DNA of 64,000 nucleotides from Eleginops maclovinus (Eukaryota > Chordata > Actinopteri > Perciformes > Eleginopidae), in assembly GCF_036324505.1 (NCBI RefSeq), contig NC_086356.1, positions 10,912,744 to 10,976,743 of the forward strand, given 5' to 3'. The position numbers and the translations under genes are program-made. Numbering within the stretch: position 1 is the stretch's first letter; every line of letters begins with the position of its first letter. Shown here piece after piece: positions 1-12,385 of the stretch. The notes beneath the pieces are model-generated. The model did not search any database. It saw only the letters and a program-made list of their open reading frames with translations, and was not told the DNA's origin.

Positions 1-1
1 T

Positions 2-643
2 GTCCAGGCCCGTCGGAAATTTGCTAGAGGGCATTTGGATGATCCAGAAGAGGATTGGGAGAATGTCATATGGTCAGATGAAACCAAAATAGAACTTTTT
101 GGTAAAAACTCAACTCGTCGTGTTTGGAGGAGAAAGAATGCAGAGTTGCATCCAAAGAACACCATACCTACTGTGAAGCATGGGGGTGGAAACATCATGC
201 TTTGGGGCTGTTTTTCTGCAAAGGGACCAGGACGACTGATCCGTGTAAAGGAAAGAATGAATGGGGCCATGTATCGTGAGATTTTGAGTGAAAACCTCCT
301 TCCATCAGCAAGGGCACTGAAGATGAAGCGTGGCTGGGTCTTTCAGCATGACAATGATCCCAAACACACCGCCAGGGCAACGAAGGAGTGGCTTCGTAAG
401 AAGCATTTCAAGGTCCTGGAGTGGCCTAGCCAGTCTCCAGATCTCAACCCCATAGAAAATCTTTGGAGGGAGTTGAATGTCCGTGTTGCCCAGCGACAGC
501 CCCAAAACATCACTGCTTTAGAGGAGATCTGCATGGAGGAATGGGCCAAAATACCAGCAACAGTGTGTGAAAACCTTGTGAAGACTTACAGAAAACGTTT
601 GACCTCTGTCATTGCCAACAAAGGGTATATAACAAAGTATTGA
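2..643 (+). CDS. Tc1-type transposase, C-terminal part (5' end outside window)
   Basis: This is the catalytic domain of a DDE transposase that cuts and rejoins transposon ends. The frame is open from base 2 to the TGA at 641-643 and matches residues 125-337 of the copy at 35049-36062 with no insertion or deletion. The catalytic triad is visible: the Asp in VIWSDET, the first Asp in QHDNDPKH, and the Glu in [11 protein letters not shown]. The glycine-rich [11 protein letters not shown] segment is also present. Differences from the other copy include W instead of R in front of SDE, N for K in ELNVRV, K for Q in WAKIP and R for C in RKRL. The tryptophan before SDE is usual in the family, so this copy looks less damaged here. 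Whether it is full length cannot be seen. The DNA-binding half is missing from the window. Confidence 0.95.
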   Translation, partial: VQARRKFARGHLDDPEEDWENVIWSDETKIELFGKNSTRRVWRRKNAELHPKNTIPTVKHGGGNIMLWGCFSAKGPGRLIRVKERMNGAMYREILSENLLPSARALKMKRGWVFQHDNDPKHTARATKEWLRKKHFKVLEWPSQSPDLNPIENLWRELNVRVAQRQPQNITALEEICMEEWAKIPATVCENLVKTYRKRLTSVIANKGYITKY

Positions 644-659
644 GATGAACTTTTGTTAT

Positions 660-859
660 TGACCAAATACTTATTTTCCACAATCATTTGAAAATAAATT
701 CTTTAAAAATCCTACAATGTGATTTCCTGGATTTGTTTTTCTCATTCTGTCTCTCATAGTTGAGGTATACCTATGATAAAAATTACAGGCATCTCTCATC
801 TTTTTAAATGGGAGAACTTGCACAATTGGTGGCTGACTAAATACTTTTTGGCCCCACTG
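660..859. repeat. IR/DR terminal repeat of the Tc1-type element (right end)
   Basis: This 200-bp region corresponds to the left terminal repeat of the inverted copy (34834-35033). It carries an inner transposase-binding-like direct repeat at its start (659-674) and an outer one at its end (about 838-851). Confidence 0.85.
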
Positions 860-861
860 TA

Positions 862-3084
862 TACTATAGAACTATAGAAAAATTATTAATAATACATTTT
901 ACATCAATTTCAAATACGTTTACTATTCAAACGGAATCACAGTTGGCTATAATTTATTTGGGACCATACACCATTTATTAAAGTTCCTTCCTTCTTTGAC
1001 AACACTGTAAATGTAAATAGTGGAGTGAGTTTATCAAATCTTTGCATTGCTTTTAATGCATTTACATCACATACTTCTAAAAAATACCTGTCTCAGTATC
1101 ACAGTTTGACAGCCTTTCAGTTACTTCGTATCTAAAGGCTCAAATCATCATTGCGATATCTGCTGATGCAAGTATGGGCCAAGCCAAGCAGCAGAAATAA
1201 TATTTTTTTTTTTTGGCACCAAACCTTTAATCATTCCCTTTCCAAAATATAACTGAGAGACTTTGAAACCAGAAAAAGTAAAGAAAGGCTTTCGTTTCAG
1301 AGTCAAATATTCTTTTCACTGCATCATTAGGTGTTAGGTTTAGAGCCTTTCCATGACATCACTCAAAACTGTGCTGTTTTCATTAAACGAGTTAATATAA
1401 CAGTTAAAATGTCATAATATTACATTATTTTGTAGACAATAGATATTTGGTAAAATAATAAACAAACGGTTACTTATTCAAATCATTTTTTCAGATTGAA
1501 ACAAATTTAGCTTCTCGTTTGGGAGAAATTCCTCATAAACTGAAAATGAAACTGAATATTTTTGGGTTTGATACTGTTTGAAGACATCAACTATGGCTCC
1601 AGAATATTGTGATTGACATGTTGTATAATACTTTCTGACCTTAGAAACCAACTCTTAAAATGCAATTGAGATAATAATAACCGGATTTATCAATGACAAG
1701 CTTGTTATCAGACTTCAGATTTGTGTTTGTTGTATGTTTCCAGCCAAACACACAACATATTTGAACTACAACAGTAGTTTATTTTTGTGCGGCCCTTTCA
1801 TGCAAGCTCGAGTAAACCATTATTCTCACAATTGATCAACTTTCACTGTAAATGACACCAAAATTATGTGAAATTACCAAAATCCAGCAATTCCAACATA
1901 CTGTATTTTCTTAAAGGACCGAAGAGAAGCTAATCTTTATATATGAAAAGTTGAAATAACAGCAATAAAAAATGTTTTGGCCAAATAAAGTACATACAAA
2001 AATTACAATATGAGATTAACTTTCTTACCGGCATTAACTGATACACTTCTGACTAATGGTTATCATATTCCTGTTGTTTTATATACAGTAAGCAGACTCA
2101 GGGCTGCTACAGACACTTAAACCACAGCCAAAGGGTCACCAGGAAGTATAAATAATGTTTGGCCCGTCGGCTAACATGCAACCATACGTGCATGTACCCA
2201 TACTGTCTCTGCCAAGCTTGCGCAACATTCATAATAGAGAGCCAATACACACACATGCACCTTTAGTACACATACAGAATTGAATTACAGCATCAACTTG
2301 TCTTCGATTATTCCTGAAGTTCTCAAATTAAAGCCATTAATATTTCCCAAGAATTACTTCATCGTTTATTCATTAAAGGTTCATGTTTTGAGACTTTTTC
2401 CTGTATTCAAACCAAATGAGAAAACAACACAGAGGGTTGTATGATGATTGTAAAGCCCCCTGAATGACAAACTGTGATTTATGATTTTTGGCTTCATGAA
2501 ATTAGTAAATTGACTTGCCTTGAAATGCTCTGAAAGTTATTTTTGCTTGACATTAATGTTGGTGTGGTACCCTTAAAATGCAAGCCATCCAGAATAACAG
2601 TGTCTGGTTAGCAGCGATTCTTTGGCCTGTGCACAGCTTTCACTCTCGTTGGCTCACAGTTGGCTTTTATCTGTCAGCACTGTAGCAGATAACAACACTG
2701 GTTCAAAAGAGAAAAGCTGGTCCAACCTGAATGACCTTCATATTCCAATACTGTGCTGCTGCCTAATCCCTGCACAGAAGAATAACATATTGACAGAAAC
2801 AACCACAACAGTGCACACGAGTCCATTATTGTGATAGCAAGCATGTAAAGTGGAAACATTGTAGGGAAGTGCTGTTGTTTTGGTCACTAAACCAAAACGT
2901 GTCTTTGGAAAGTGTTAAGATTCCTGCTACAAGAGGAGTCTACTGGAAACCAAAACTCAAACAATGAAGAAAGGGGAATAAATTGAAAAAATGGAAAACC
3001 TGCCAATGAGTTACCAACGTGGTAGAAGAGGGGTGCAACAAATCTCTTTACACAGATAACAGCAAATTAATCTTGAGGCAACAG
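862..3084. other. AT-rich non-coding stretch, no feature recognised
   Basis: Both strands are rich in stops, and I saw no splice-flanked coding frame, tRNA or repeat family that I recognise. There are only short homopolymer runs, such as the T run near 1203. Confidence 0.5.
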
Positions 3085-3310
3085 GCATTGTTAACATGAC
3101 AAATATACCCATTCGTCCCACAGAGGGGAAATTTACATTCTGCATTTGACCCATCCTAGTGTTAGGAGCAGTGGGCTGAAGCTGCCATTATCTACGGTGC
3201 CTGGGGAGCACTGTAGGGGACAGTGGCTTGATCAGGGGCACCTCGGTAGCACTTGGTCTTTTCGGGACTTGAACCAGTGACTTTCCGGTTCCGCGGTCAA
3301 GCCAAAATAA
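3085..3310 (-). mobile_element. tRNA-derived SINE (teleost type), minus orientation
   Basis: Read on the minus strand, the unit opens with a box-A-like TGGCTTGACCG (about 3291-3304). About 28 bp further on is a clear box B, GGTTCAAGTCC (complement of 3265-3275), the internal RNA polymerase III promoter of tRNA-derived SINEs. The body continues through ...GATGGGTCAAATGCAGAATG... to a 3' tail with CTCTGTGGGACGAATGGGTAT. That resembles the LINE-type tail fish SINEs share with their partner LINE. The assignment rests on the tRNA-like head plus the tail. No clear target-site duplication was found. Confidence 0.65.
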
Positions 3311-4835
3311 TGGTAACTGAGCGTAAAGTGGCTGAATGTGAAATAATCCAGTTGTATACATTGACTCTCAACTTCTAATAGCACAACACAAGTGTGATTG
3401 TAGAGAGTGATGTAAGTAAAGAAAAAATTCAGTTCAGCAAATCTGGAAAATAAACACCCTATAGCCTTTAACCCAAACGATATCACTGGAACTCCATATA
3501 AGTTTAACTACCAGTGTAAGCTGCCACATTTGCCTACAAAACCATGAGTCATGGATGTAAATAAAAGCATGTAATGATCATCCTCTCTAATCCAATAGAT
3601 TTGGTCATTGGAATGAATTGATAACACCACGATCCTTCCACCTGAATGTGAGAGACAGATATGTGGTTTCTGTACTCCTGATGAGCATATCTGTTTCATT
3701 ACTGCAGCCTCTCAGTGATAAGAACAACAGAGAGCTGGACAATGACCTCACTCCTCTCTGCCTGTGATCAGAGCAGACAGCTTCCTTAAATGATGTGATC
3801 ACATGGTGCTGCTCATTTCAGAAAGTCTGAATACACAGAGATGAGACATCGATCCCACCTGGCCGATCAATGCGGCAGGCCTTTTGAGAGGAGATGTGAG
3901 GAATCAATAATGTTCGGTATAAACGTTTTGTCATAACATTCATCAAACATCTGCTGGAATGGAATGAAAGAGAGGGGAATGGCATGAAATACAACAGAGA
4001 AAAAGCAGAATAGAGCAAAAGATACAACAGCAATGCCATCCCAAAGGTCCCTGTATAGTGTTGGCATGAATACCAATAATAACTAGTAATACTTTGTATT
4101 AGCAGGTCAATGAGCTGAAGAAAAACAGCAGATTGAAACATTAAGCTTAACCAGGTAGATATCCGGATTCTTAATACTAAGACAATTCATCTTAATAATA
4201 AATCAACTAAGCGTGAACGCGCTAAAGGTCTCAAACATGAGTCACACCAAAAAATCCACATTGCCATAAAATTGTGTCAGCCACCTGACGAAAAACACTG
4301 GTGTTAATCTGTCCACAAATCTGTTTTGGGAAGCATATGGCATCTAAAAAAAACTAGGTCAACCATTAACCAGATAACAAGGCCTTGACCACAAATATTC
4401 TTCTAGCTCTCCATCTTAAATCCATCTGGAATGTTGGATGTAAAGCTAAATACTCCACATTAAAGCTCTTGAATTGAACATATTGCTCAGTTCAACACAC
4501 TTACTCATTGCTACAGCCTATGGTTTGATATGACCAGTAGCTTACGGTGGCTAGTGTGAGCTAATGTTAGCAAGAGATCTACTCTTTACTTTGAATGCGC
4601 TGGTTACTGCCAAGCATTTGAGGTACTATCTTATTATTTTATATTATCCTATTGTCTTTTTTCCAAGTGAACATAAACATTTGTTTTAATGGTTGTTTTA
4701 AAAAAAAAATCAAATTTCAATTATACAGGGGAAACAAACACATGTTTCTGTTGATTAAGTATATTTCTTTTCAGCAACAATAAAATATCTTCTTTTAAAC
4801 TATTATTTTCCCCTACTTGCCAAAACAAAACAGCA
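3311..4835. other. Non-coding stretch, no feature recognised
   Basis: The 107-codon open frame on the minus strand (3818-4141) has no recognisable domain and a low-complexity hydrophobic composition, so I treat it as chance. Nothing else was identified. Confidence 0.45.
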
Positions 4836-4902
4836 TCTTTCAATTTCCCTCAGGATAAATAAAGCTTCTTGAATCTTGAATCTTGAATCTTGAATCTTGA
4901 AC
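4836..4902 (+). mobile_element. L2-type LINE 3' tail (5'-truncated copy) with TTGAATC repeats
   Basis: The text cccTCAGGATAAATAAAGCTTCTTGAATC followed by about five 7-bp TTGAATC units is the 3' end of a LINE. The same sequence occurs in reverse complement at the 3' end of the L2-type element at 61050-61985 (TCAATTTCCCTCGGGATAA...). This copy keeps only the last few dozen bases, typical of extreme 5' truncation during target-primed reverse transcription. The tandem units mark the priming tail. Confidence 0.8.
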
Positions 4903-7900
4903 ATTGGCCATCACCATGGGTTAAACAAGGCATCGTTTGACCTGCTCTGGATTACCCATTGCGCTATTTTTAGGGATTAAGATCAAGACCGTCTAAGTTG
5001 GTTTCGCCAGATCACAAGTTCGATTTCCTGTCATGGGTATAAACCACAATCTTGCAAAATTAACATTTGGTGTTGGGTAAGAAGCAGTCCTAGCACTCAG
5101 CTCAGAAGTTTTAGTAACACATGAAACTCTTAGTCAGTGCATGTTGAGGGTAGACGCTGCTATACTGTCCTTCAGTTATTTTAAGCTTGTTTTGGGCCTC
5201 TTGGTAGTTTTTCCTTTGGAGCTTCCTCTTTACATGACCATCCATCATTGCTGGATGACCTGGTCTAGATAAGGTCCTGATAGTGCCATAATTCCTCTTA
5301 GACTTTTCTTCAAGTTTGTCTTTCCTATGTTCCAACAAAGAATAGGGTATTCAAATCAAACTTTATGTCTGAGTCTTTCAAAGTAACTACTCAACAAAGA
5401 AAGTTGCGTTTTGTTTACTGAAAAATTTAGTTTTATTACATATGTTTGGAATAATTTCACTCCACAAGCATAACTAGCTTTCACCTCTTGCTTTCAAAGC
5501 AGCTATCTTAACACAAAGACACCTGAGAGTAGTGAGGTATGTGCATATTTACACACTGGGACTACAAACAGTGGACTTGTGTGTTTAACATTCTTTTACT
5601 GGTTAGTTTAACTGAATGAATGAGGGGGACATTTATTTTTTTTTTTGTTGGTCATTAAAAAAAATAACAGCTCAGTTGTCCCTGATTGTCGTGAAGGACA
5701 GGTAAATACAGGTGCAGAGCCTTTGACACACAGCATAGAGTGAGCTTTGCTGATCTGTCTGCAGCCTGACCTTCACTGATGTCACATTCAGAGGACGTTA
5801 AAGAGAAACACATCGCCACTGCAGACCCTGGCGACCCTTAAGGTTTCAGTGTAAAGGAAAAGCTCATATACGCTAACTATGCTAATAAAATGACCATGTT
5901 GCAGTTTTAATGTAACAAAATAAGGCATATTACTGCCCTTAAAAAAAGAAAATAAAGAAAAAAAGTTTCCTTATCTAGATCATGCTTCAATCATGACACA
6001 ACATCAAAGTTAATGCGTCAAGCGGAGGATTCTGATCTTAGGACCTCAAAGTACTCTTTTACTGAGACCTTCAAGCAAGACCACACATCAAAAAGAGAGA
6101 CAGAGAAGCAAAAAGAGAAAGTAAGGAATACCATTAGTATGGCTCCCAGTTGCAACACTATGCTAATCCCATGCAGAGTTGATACTTTTCTATTTTATGT
6201 CTGGGTCCATACTGCAAGGTCAGGCGGTGCATGTGTCAGCCTGTCCCTGTCTGACAGATGGCTACCTGACATCACCCACAAAGTCAGACAGCCTTTAATA
6301 CTTAATATCGCGGCACTCTCTCTCTTCTTTATATTCTGTCTCTGTAAACCAAGACGCTTCCTTTCTCAAATCAAACTTGCAAGTTTGTTTCCCTCTAAAG
6401 CTGCACCCATAAAGAAAGAGAAAGGACAGAAACTGGCCATCTTGGTACAAGTAACCTTGCTCCAAGGGTAGCCTTTGTGTTTAGCAGATTGTTCCTCGTG
6501 AAAAGAGGTCCGCTGCTACACAGAGCACTCGGTAGTAACATTTGCCCTCTTTTGCAGAGAAGATAATGACCAGGCAGATTAGGAGTAGTCTTGCAATAAT
6601 GGCTATCTCCTGCGTGTGATTCGGTCTTTAGGTTGTCATGGTGAAAACTCACCGTAAAATGACACGCTTACAGTCTTTTTACATCTCCTGCGTTTACCTT
6701 TAACCATGAGCCTTCAGATATATTTATGTGACCTTCAAGCCTGAAATGCTCACAAAGCAACAACAACAGAGGGCTGCTATATCCCTCATCTTAAGCCTGC
6801 TGGGTGTGAGGGTTAGATAATGATTACCCTTACAGAGTCGCCTTCTTCATCCCCGTTAACAAACCCCCAAAATGAATCTTTCCATCTAAGCTGATCTTCT
6901 TTTGACTGAATTTTTTTTAAATGCAGTTAATAGAAGAAGTCAGAACCTAGGAAATCAAGTAGTGGACTGGGGACAAGAGCTGGAATCAAGCAGACATGCA
7001 CGCTTTGAGTTCCCCTGGAAGCTCAACCTTCTTTTAGTACAGTCACCTCCCTTGGCTCGCTCTCCCGTCTCTCTCCCTTTCTCTCTCGGGGCTGACAGAA
7101 TTATCTTCTGCATCAGAGCTGAGGCTGGGCCAACGCTTCACACAGAGGACTCCATTTCACGCAGCCAGCCCCACTGTGGCCAAGGAGACACTGCCAATCA
7201 CACTGGAGTATCAGTGGCATGGCTGTCCACCATTTTGTGCTCCTCAAGGTCTTCGACTGTCCTGCTCAGCTGAGTGGAGCTGCCTCTGCTAGCTCTGCTA
7301 TCTCGTTACACAGATGGAAGTGTTCAGCTTTAAGAGCACAGACCTGAGCGAGCAGCTTCCTCTGCTGAATGTCATGGCAGTCAGCAAAAGCAGAAGTGAG
7401 ATGTGTGGGTTTTTTTGTATGCTGCAAAAGATGGCCACCTAGAGTGCGGCTCTGCTGTTCTTCACAAGCAGAAGACAGAGAGATCTGAGGATTGTGCCTT
7501 TAAATACAGAGTTTTCAAAAGCCCTGTCTTACATAGCTTCCAGTAAGTTCTGTAGATAACATCAAACACAGGTGACCCAACATGTTCTACAGTAAACATG
7601 TTGTAGTGCTTCCATGAGATCCTTTTTTCCTAGACTGAGAATCATAAAAGAGAAGACTTAGAGCAACATGATTAAATATTCCATCCAAAAATGATTAAGT
7701 GCACAATTTAATTAATAGCCTTAGGCATGATTATTTTTACAATTTTATATTGAAAAGAATAGGTAGATATATTTGGTTTTTCTCAAGAGGTATTTTCCCT
7801 CGAGCTCCAAGGGAAGAATTCTCAGAAATGAATTTTCCCAAGTGCTGTACACAAGTAGGCTAAGGTAAAGAAATATATATTCGCTACTCCACATAAAGCT

Positions 7901-8769
7901 CATACGTGTTAACAGTCAGACATACAGTATAAGGCTGATAACAATGCTGAAGAGCCACGCTAGTGAAGGATGTTCAAGGACAGATCTTGGAGAGAAATCA
8001 GGAAGTGTTTTCCCACAAAGACAATCACCCCAGGAAACCTTACATTCCACAATGCCTGGTAGGCCATCTCTCATAGGACACCATTTCCTGACGTACAGTA
8101 AATCAATCTGCTGCGGTCTCAAATCAAATCTGTAACATCTTACACAACATATACAAAAAACTTGAAACACAGACTAGTCAGCTTACAAACCAAACTCAAA
8201 ACCAGTCACATATATCAAATCCAGTCACATATATTGCTTGTATGTTGTGATGATGAAATGACCATGAGCAAAACCATGTTCCACCTTCAAACCTCATGTC
8301 AATCAAAAGTCTAAAACATTGATTTCATCCTTTGTTTCTATTAAAATGCCTTCAGCAGTATCCAAATCCACCAATTCACCCAAAAAAAGATAACAACAAA
8401 AAGCTGAGGTGCACTGAAGGGTTTCTTGTAAGTAGTGCTCAGTGGATAACTGCCAGAAAACACTGCAATGCTGACTTCCTGACATGGCAGTTACTACAGT
8501 TACAGGGAGTGGGTGAGGTTACAAGCTAGTCAGGATGGAGTATTTCGGAGTGACCAAAAGAGGACACAGGAAGCAATATAAAATAGGAGAAACAAAGTCA
8601 AACTGAAGGTAAACTGAGTCATGTTTGCACAACAACAATGACGCAAACACACTTGTTTCTTAAAGCTTTATATAGAAAGAAGAAGTGAGGTTCCTCTCCA
8701 GGTTAAGCAAACCAGCAGCTTAACAAGTTTGAGAACGGAAAGATGAGAGACCCATCAATATTAACTTAC
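4903..8769. other. Non-coding stretch, no gene recognised
   Basis: A 152-codon plus-strand frame (6013-6471) and a 123-codon frame (6902-7273) show no known domain, heptad pattern or conserved motif, so I do not call them genes. The stretch near 5740-5830 and the GC-richer stretch 7020-7420 read like conserved non-coding DNA, which cannot be judged without an alignment. A T homopolymer lies near 5636-5646. A weak box-B-like AGTTCGATTTCC at about 5017-5028 was not enough to call another SINE. Confidence 0.4.
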
Positions 8770-8993
8770 CACTGAGACCTCCTTTCCGAGTTCTTAAATA
8801 TTTAATCGTCCTTGGACAGCTCTGTTGCTTCGTAGGCCGAGCCAGTGTGGATCCCTTCTACAAGACCACTCCTGTTCCTGCTCAATGAAGGCCTTGTCTG
8901 GTGGCACCACACTGCCCAAGGAACGGGCGTCTCCAAAGAATTCAGGATTTTTTTCCCCATCCCAGGCAGCTTGAATCTGACAGAGTTGGTTCA
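8770..8993 (-). other. Candidate minus-strand exon (probably non-coding or 5' UTR)
   Basis: Read on the minus strand, the segment ends at an excellent donor (AGTG|GTAAGTTAAT, GT at 8769-8768). It is preceded by a pyrimidine stretch and several possible acceptor AGs (TTCTCTTATAAG...ACAG, about 9001-8994). An open frame of about 66 codons crosses most of it, without an initiating ATG and ending in a stop before the donor, so a UTR or lncRNA exon fits better than a coding one. It lies 3.4 kb downstream, on the same strand, of the CpG-rich candidate promoter at 12.4-13.56 kb. A link to znf462 is speculation from remembered synteny. Only the splice motifs are seen directly. Confidence 0.25.
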
Positions 8994-11838
8994 CTGTCTC
9001 TTATAAGAGAAGGACATAAATCCTGAATTTTTGCCAGGAAACCTAAGTATGTTGGTCGATGGCTTAATTTATCTCAGCGTACAAACTGTTCCATCTGCCT
9101 GGACACATAATAGCTGAAGACTAGTAGACACAACTATGAGCTATACTGAGCTACAAGCATGTTTTTCCAGGAGGGGAAAGGTAGCGTGAACTGTTGATGT
9201 CCTGGTGGAAAGCAGAGAGGAGGAACCTGTTCCGCAGAAGTGTAACGTGGCAACTGACAACAGAAACTGGAATGAAACCTCTAAGCAAGCCACTTCCTTG
9301 TTCCAATGAAACCCAAACGTGGTGTTGCTATTCCAAATAGGCCTTTACGCAGTTACACATCATTGACTTATTTAAACATTCAGGCTGTTTTTTACTTTAA
9401 AAAACTAATATAACAATCTGAATCAAACTAAGAAAGGTAAACGTAATGCAAGAGAACATATTGAGGTTTTTCTGGGCTGTAATGACTACAGTGTTTTGGA
9501 TCCGGGGCCTGTGTGTTTCAGCACACTTACAAGTGTAGCAGCAGGGCCTGGCTGCATCTCATGAGCCATGCATCATGTCAAGAAAGCACTCACTGGAGCA
9601 TTTCAATTTGCTTTTGTGCGTCTCCCCGGCCTTCTTCACTGCCCCAGGTGAAGAAGAATGGAGGAGTGCATCACCCAATGTGAGTGGGTGAATGGGGGAG
9701 TAGGAGGGGAGTGTGTGCGCGCAAGAGACACAGAAAAAGTATAAGGTTGAGTGATAAGCTTCACAACCACTTCCTTCCAGCGTTCAAACCATCACAGAAG
9801 TCTCTCTTGTTTAATCCTCTGTCCTCTATGTCGAGCTTTTTAAAGGGTAATCCTGAAATACCTTGCAAAAATCCAGTTATGTAATTTTTTTCCTAAAGTA
9901 TCTACCGTAGTTCAGTTCTGTCCTATCACCTTAAAGCTGAACTGCAGGGGAAATGTCGATGAAATCTCTTTTACAGGGGTACAATTCAACCAGTTTAAGT
10001 TGAAGAGCCATTTTTGCAAACACATTGTGGCAATAATATTGAGTCAGTTCCAAATCTCCACCATGAAGATACAATTTCAGCTACAGAGGTCAATATAAAA
10101 ATATGAGCATATCTTGTAGCGTTGCATAATACAATCATATCCTTTTAAATAAATCCCATATATTATGAATAGAATGTATGCTTAAAGAAACATAAACTTT
10201 GGAAATATGAAGCACGAGTAAACATTGGATTATGCCTAAAGTTTAAGAAACCATCCAGTATTTCTCCTCTGGAAAACTAAGCCCCATGTTAGCTAAAATT
10301 CATTCAACAGAAATGTGTCAAAAGTTTTCATGTTAGCAGAATAATAACAAAAATACTTAAGATTTTGAAATCCAATAAAGCAGGGATCTAATGTATGATT
10401 CTTTTCTCAATTCATCTTTGTCTCAATTTTCCAGAGCCTAGGGCCACATTTTCATGTTTTGTTTAATCTGATTAAGTCTTACATTTAAAGATATTCTATT
10501 TCGTAGTGTATTAAATTGCTGAGGAAAGCAGTTGTTTACAATTATATCAGTTAACAAGTTAACAGCAAATACTGAATCAAATAATCGACTAATTACTCCA
10601 ACTTTGCATTTAGACACAGGCCCTAGATTGGGTAAAAATGCAGGAGTCACCTTAGGGCCCTGTGCTTTTCATTTTTAAAATTAATTTAGGGGTGTATATT
10701 GCCAGACACATTTGTAATTAATCTAATTACAACAAAGTAATTGCCACACAGACAACCTGGGGACATCAGGAGCCTCCGAGAGTCTGGGGCCCCGGTGCAG
10801 TTGTCTACTTTGCCCTGTTAGTGATCCAGCCTTGGTTCACTACAACCCTTCTGCTACCAAGGCAATCTCTGCTACAGAAAGAGCAAACAGCCCTGACCTC
10901 CATGACCTCAGCTGGTGAGTTAAACTAGCACACAGATTAGCTCCTATAGTGTAGCAAGAATATGCTTCACCATGACAAAGAATGTATTACAGGCTTGTGA
11001 AAGTTACTTCATGAAACTTGAAGTGCACAGAGACAGCAGACAGTGTCAGTATCCCAGAGACAATCTGTGTGAAAAGAAACATCACAATCACACCCAGAGT
11101 TAAATCCCTGGGCTCATTTGCAGAACATCCACCATCCACCCAGACTATATCCATTGCACCCGTCTGTGACACGAATGTGTCGACCGCAGCAGATTCCTGC
11201 TCGGCTGTCCTCTATCGGCTCCTCCTTGAGAACCTGTTTGCCCTGCCACGCCAGGGAGAAGGAGCATCGCCACCATTTTGATTGCTCTTCTCAGCCTGAG
11301 CATTGTCGCAGCACAGTGTGTCAAGCCCACAGTCTCCTTGTCAGCAAGATTTCACACAGTGGCCAGGGTAACTGCAGAGCGTTGAACAGCCACACACACA
11401 GTAACAACCACAGGAACACACTTCAGCTTGCAAACACATCTCCGCTCTGCTGACAGGCTGGTCAACACACAACTTTAGGTTAGAACGTGTGAACTCACCT
11501 AATAATCTACAGAGGATATGGAAAACATTACAGTATAGGGCTTGTAAACAGGTGACCATTCGTCCAAATAACTTTTAAATTATTTTTTACCACAAAACAA
11601 AGGAAACAAACAGAGAAATACAACCTCACCCAAAAAACCACAGGGTCCAAAAGTGTAAATAAGAGGTCTAAAAAATATCAACACTTCGCAATCATCAACA
11701 CTTAAGCCATAACAGTTTGTAGAAAAAAGCAGCTGAACATTTATTCAGCAAAAACACATTTAAAACAAAAAACAAGAATCATCTGGAGAACTTCCTTTCA
11801 GAATCTGCATCCATTACTTAACTCTCTCACACAGAAGA

Positions 11839-11840
<2 letters not shown>
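8994..11840. other. Non-coding stretch, no gene recognised
   Basis: No coding exon or repeat family was recognised. The segment 9540-9620 (...CATGAGCCATGCATCATG...) and 11040-11290 are GC-richer than the surroundings and could be regulatory, but nothing in the sequence proves it. Confidence 0.4.

Positions 11841-11901
<61 letters not shown>
11841..11901 (+). repeat. (GT)n microsatellite, about 30 units
   Basis: An uninterrupted GT dinucleotide run. The open frames across it (poly Cys-Val) are artefacts of the repeat. Confidence 0.98.
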
Positions 11902-11902
<1 letters not shown>

Positions 11903-12188
11903 CATCACTTTGTTGAACATTAACTACCTGCATGGCCAAAACACTGCATTATTCAGCATTAAAATTCCTATCTCATACACGTGTCCCCTCAGCCATCACA
12001 ATCACAAACATATACTGCCCAGAAATATAATTTGCAAAACTCACCAAAACCAAACAACCCACATATTGACAAGCCACATAGTTTTAAATCTAGCAAAACA
12101 TTGAAAACAGCAAGTCCATAGTTAACCTTGAAAGCCCCACTAGAGCCTCACTTTTCAGAGTTCTTCTGCTTCCTGTAGCACACTCAAC

Positions 12189-12253
12189 TTCCGAGCAGAA
12201 AAAGCAGAAAAAGAAGCAGAAGAAGAGGAAGAAGGAAGAGAAGGAGAAGAAGA
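12189..12253 (+). repeat. Polypurine (AAG/GAG-rich) tract
   Basis: A nearly pure A/G run on the plus strand (gcagaaaaag...gagaagaagagg), broken by a few C bases. It is a low-complexity tract that might form triplex DNA. It sits about 350 bp from the candidate CpG-rich promoter. Confidence 0.75.
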
Positions 12254-12385
12254 GGTTGTGGCCGATCATTTATGAACACAACCTTTGTTCTGGCGTGAGG
12301 GATCCTGCTTGTCTGACTCCAGGGCTCTCCTTGGAGACTCATCTGCTTTCCTCCATTTTATGGTGAAGCCCTACTAGTATGACAT

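Larger units (their letters stand above)
1..859 (+). mobile_element. Tc1/mariner DNA transposon, 3' part (cut by window start)
   Basis: This is the right-hand part of a Tc1-type element. It holds the last 213 codons of the transposase, then a 200-bp terminal repeat region (660-859) ending in ...CCCCACTG next to a TA dinucleotide, the usual target duplication. The repeat has an outer motif (ctaaatacttttt) and an inner motif (gaccaaatacttat), the IR/DR layout of Sleeping-Beauty-like elements. The same family occurs complete and inverted at 34834-36426, which supports both the boundary and the reading frame. The left end lies outside the window. Confidence 0.95.

Noticed and set aside
4990..5045. 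Possible second SINE or tRNA (AGTTCGATTTCC box-B-like word)
   Set aside because: No matching box A, no cloverleaf that I can fold, and no retroposon tail.
7275..7415. Helix-like minus frame (DIQQRKLLAQVCALKAEHF...)
   Set aside because: Short, ends in a stop, has no convincing upstream splice partner and no recognised homology. Compatible with chance.
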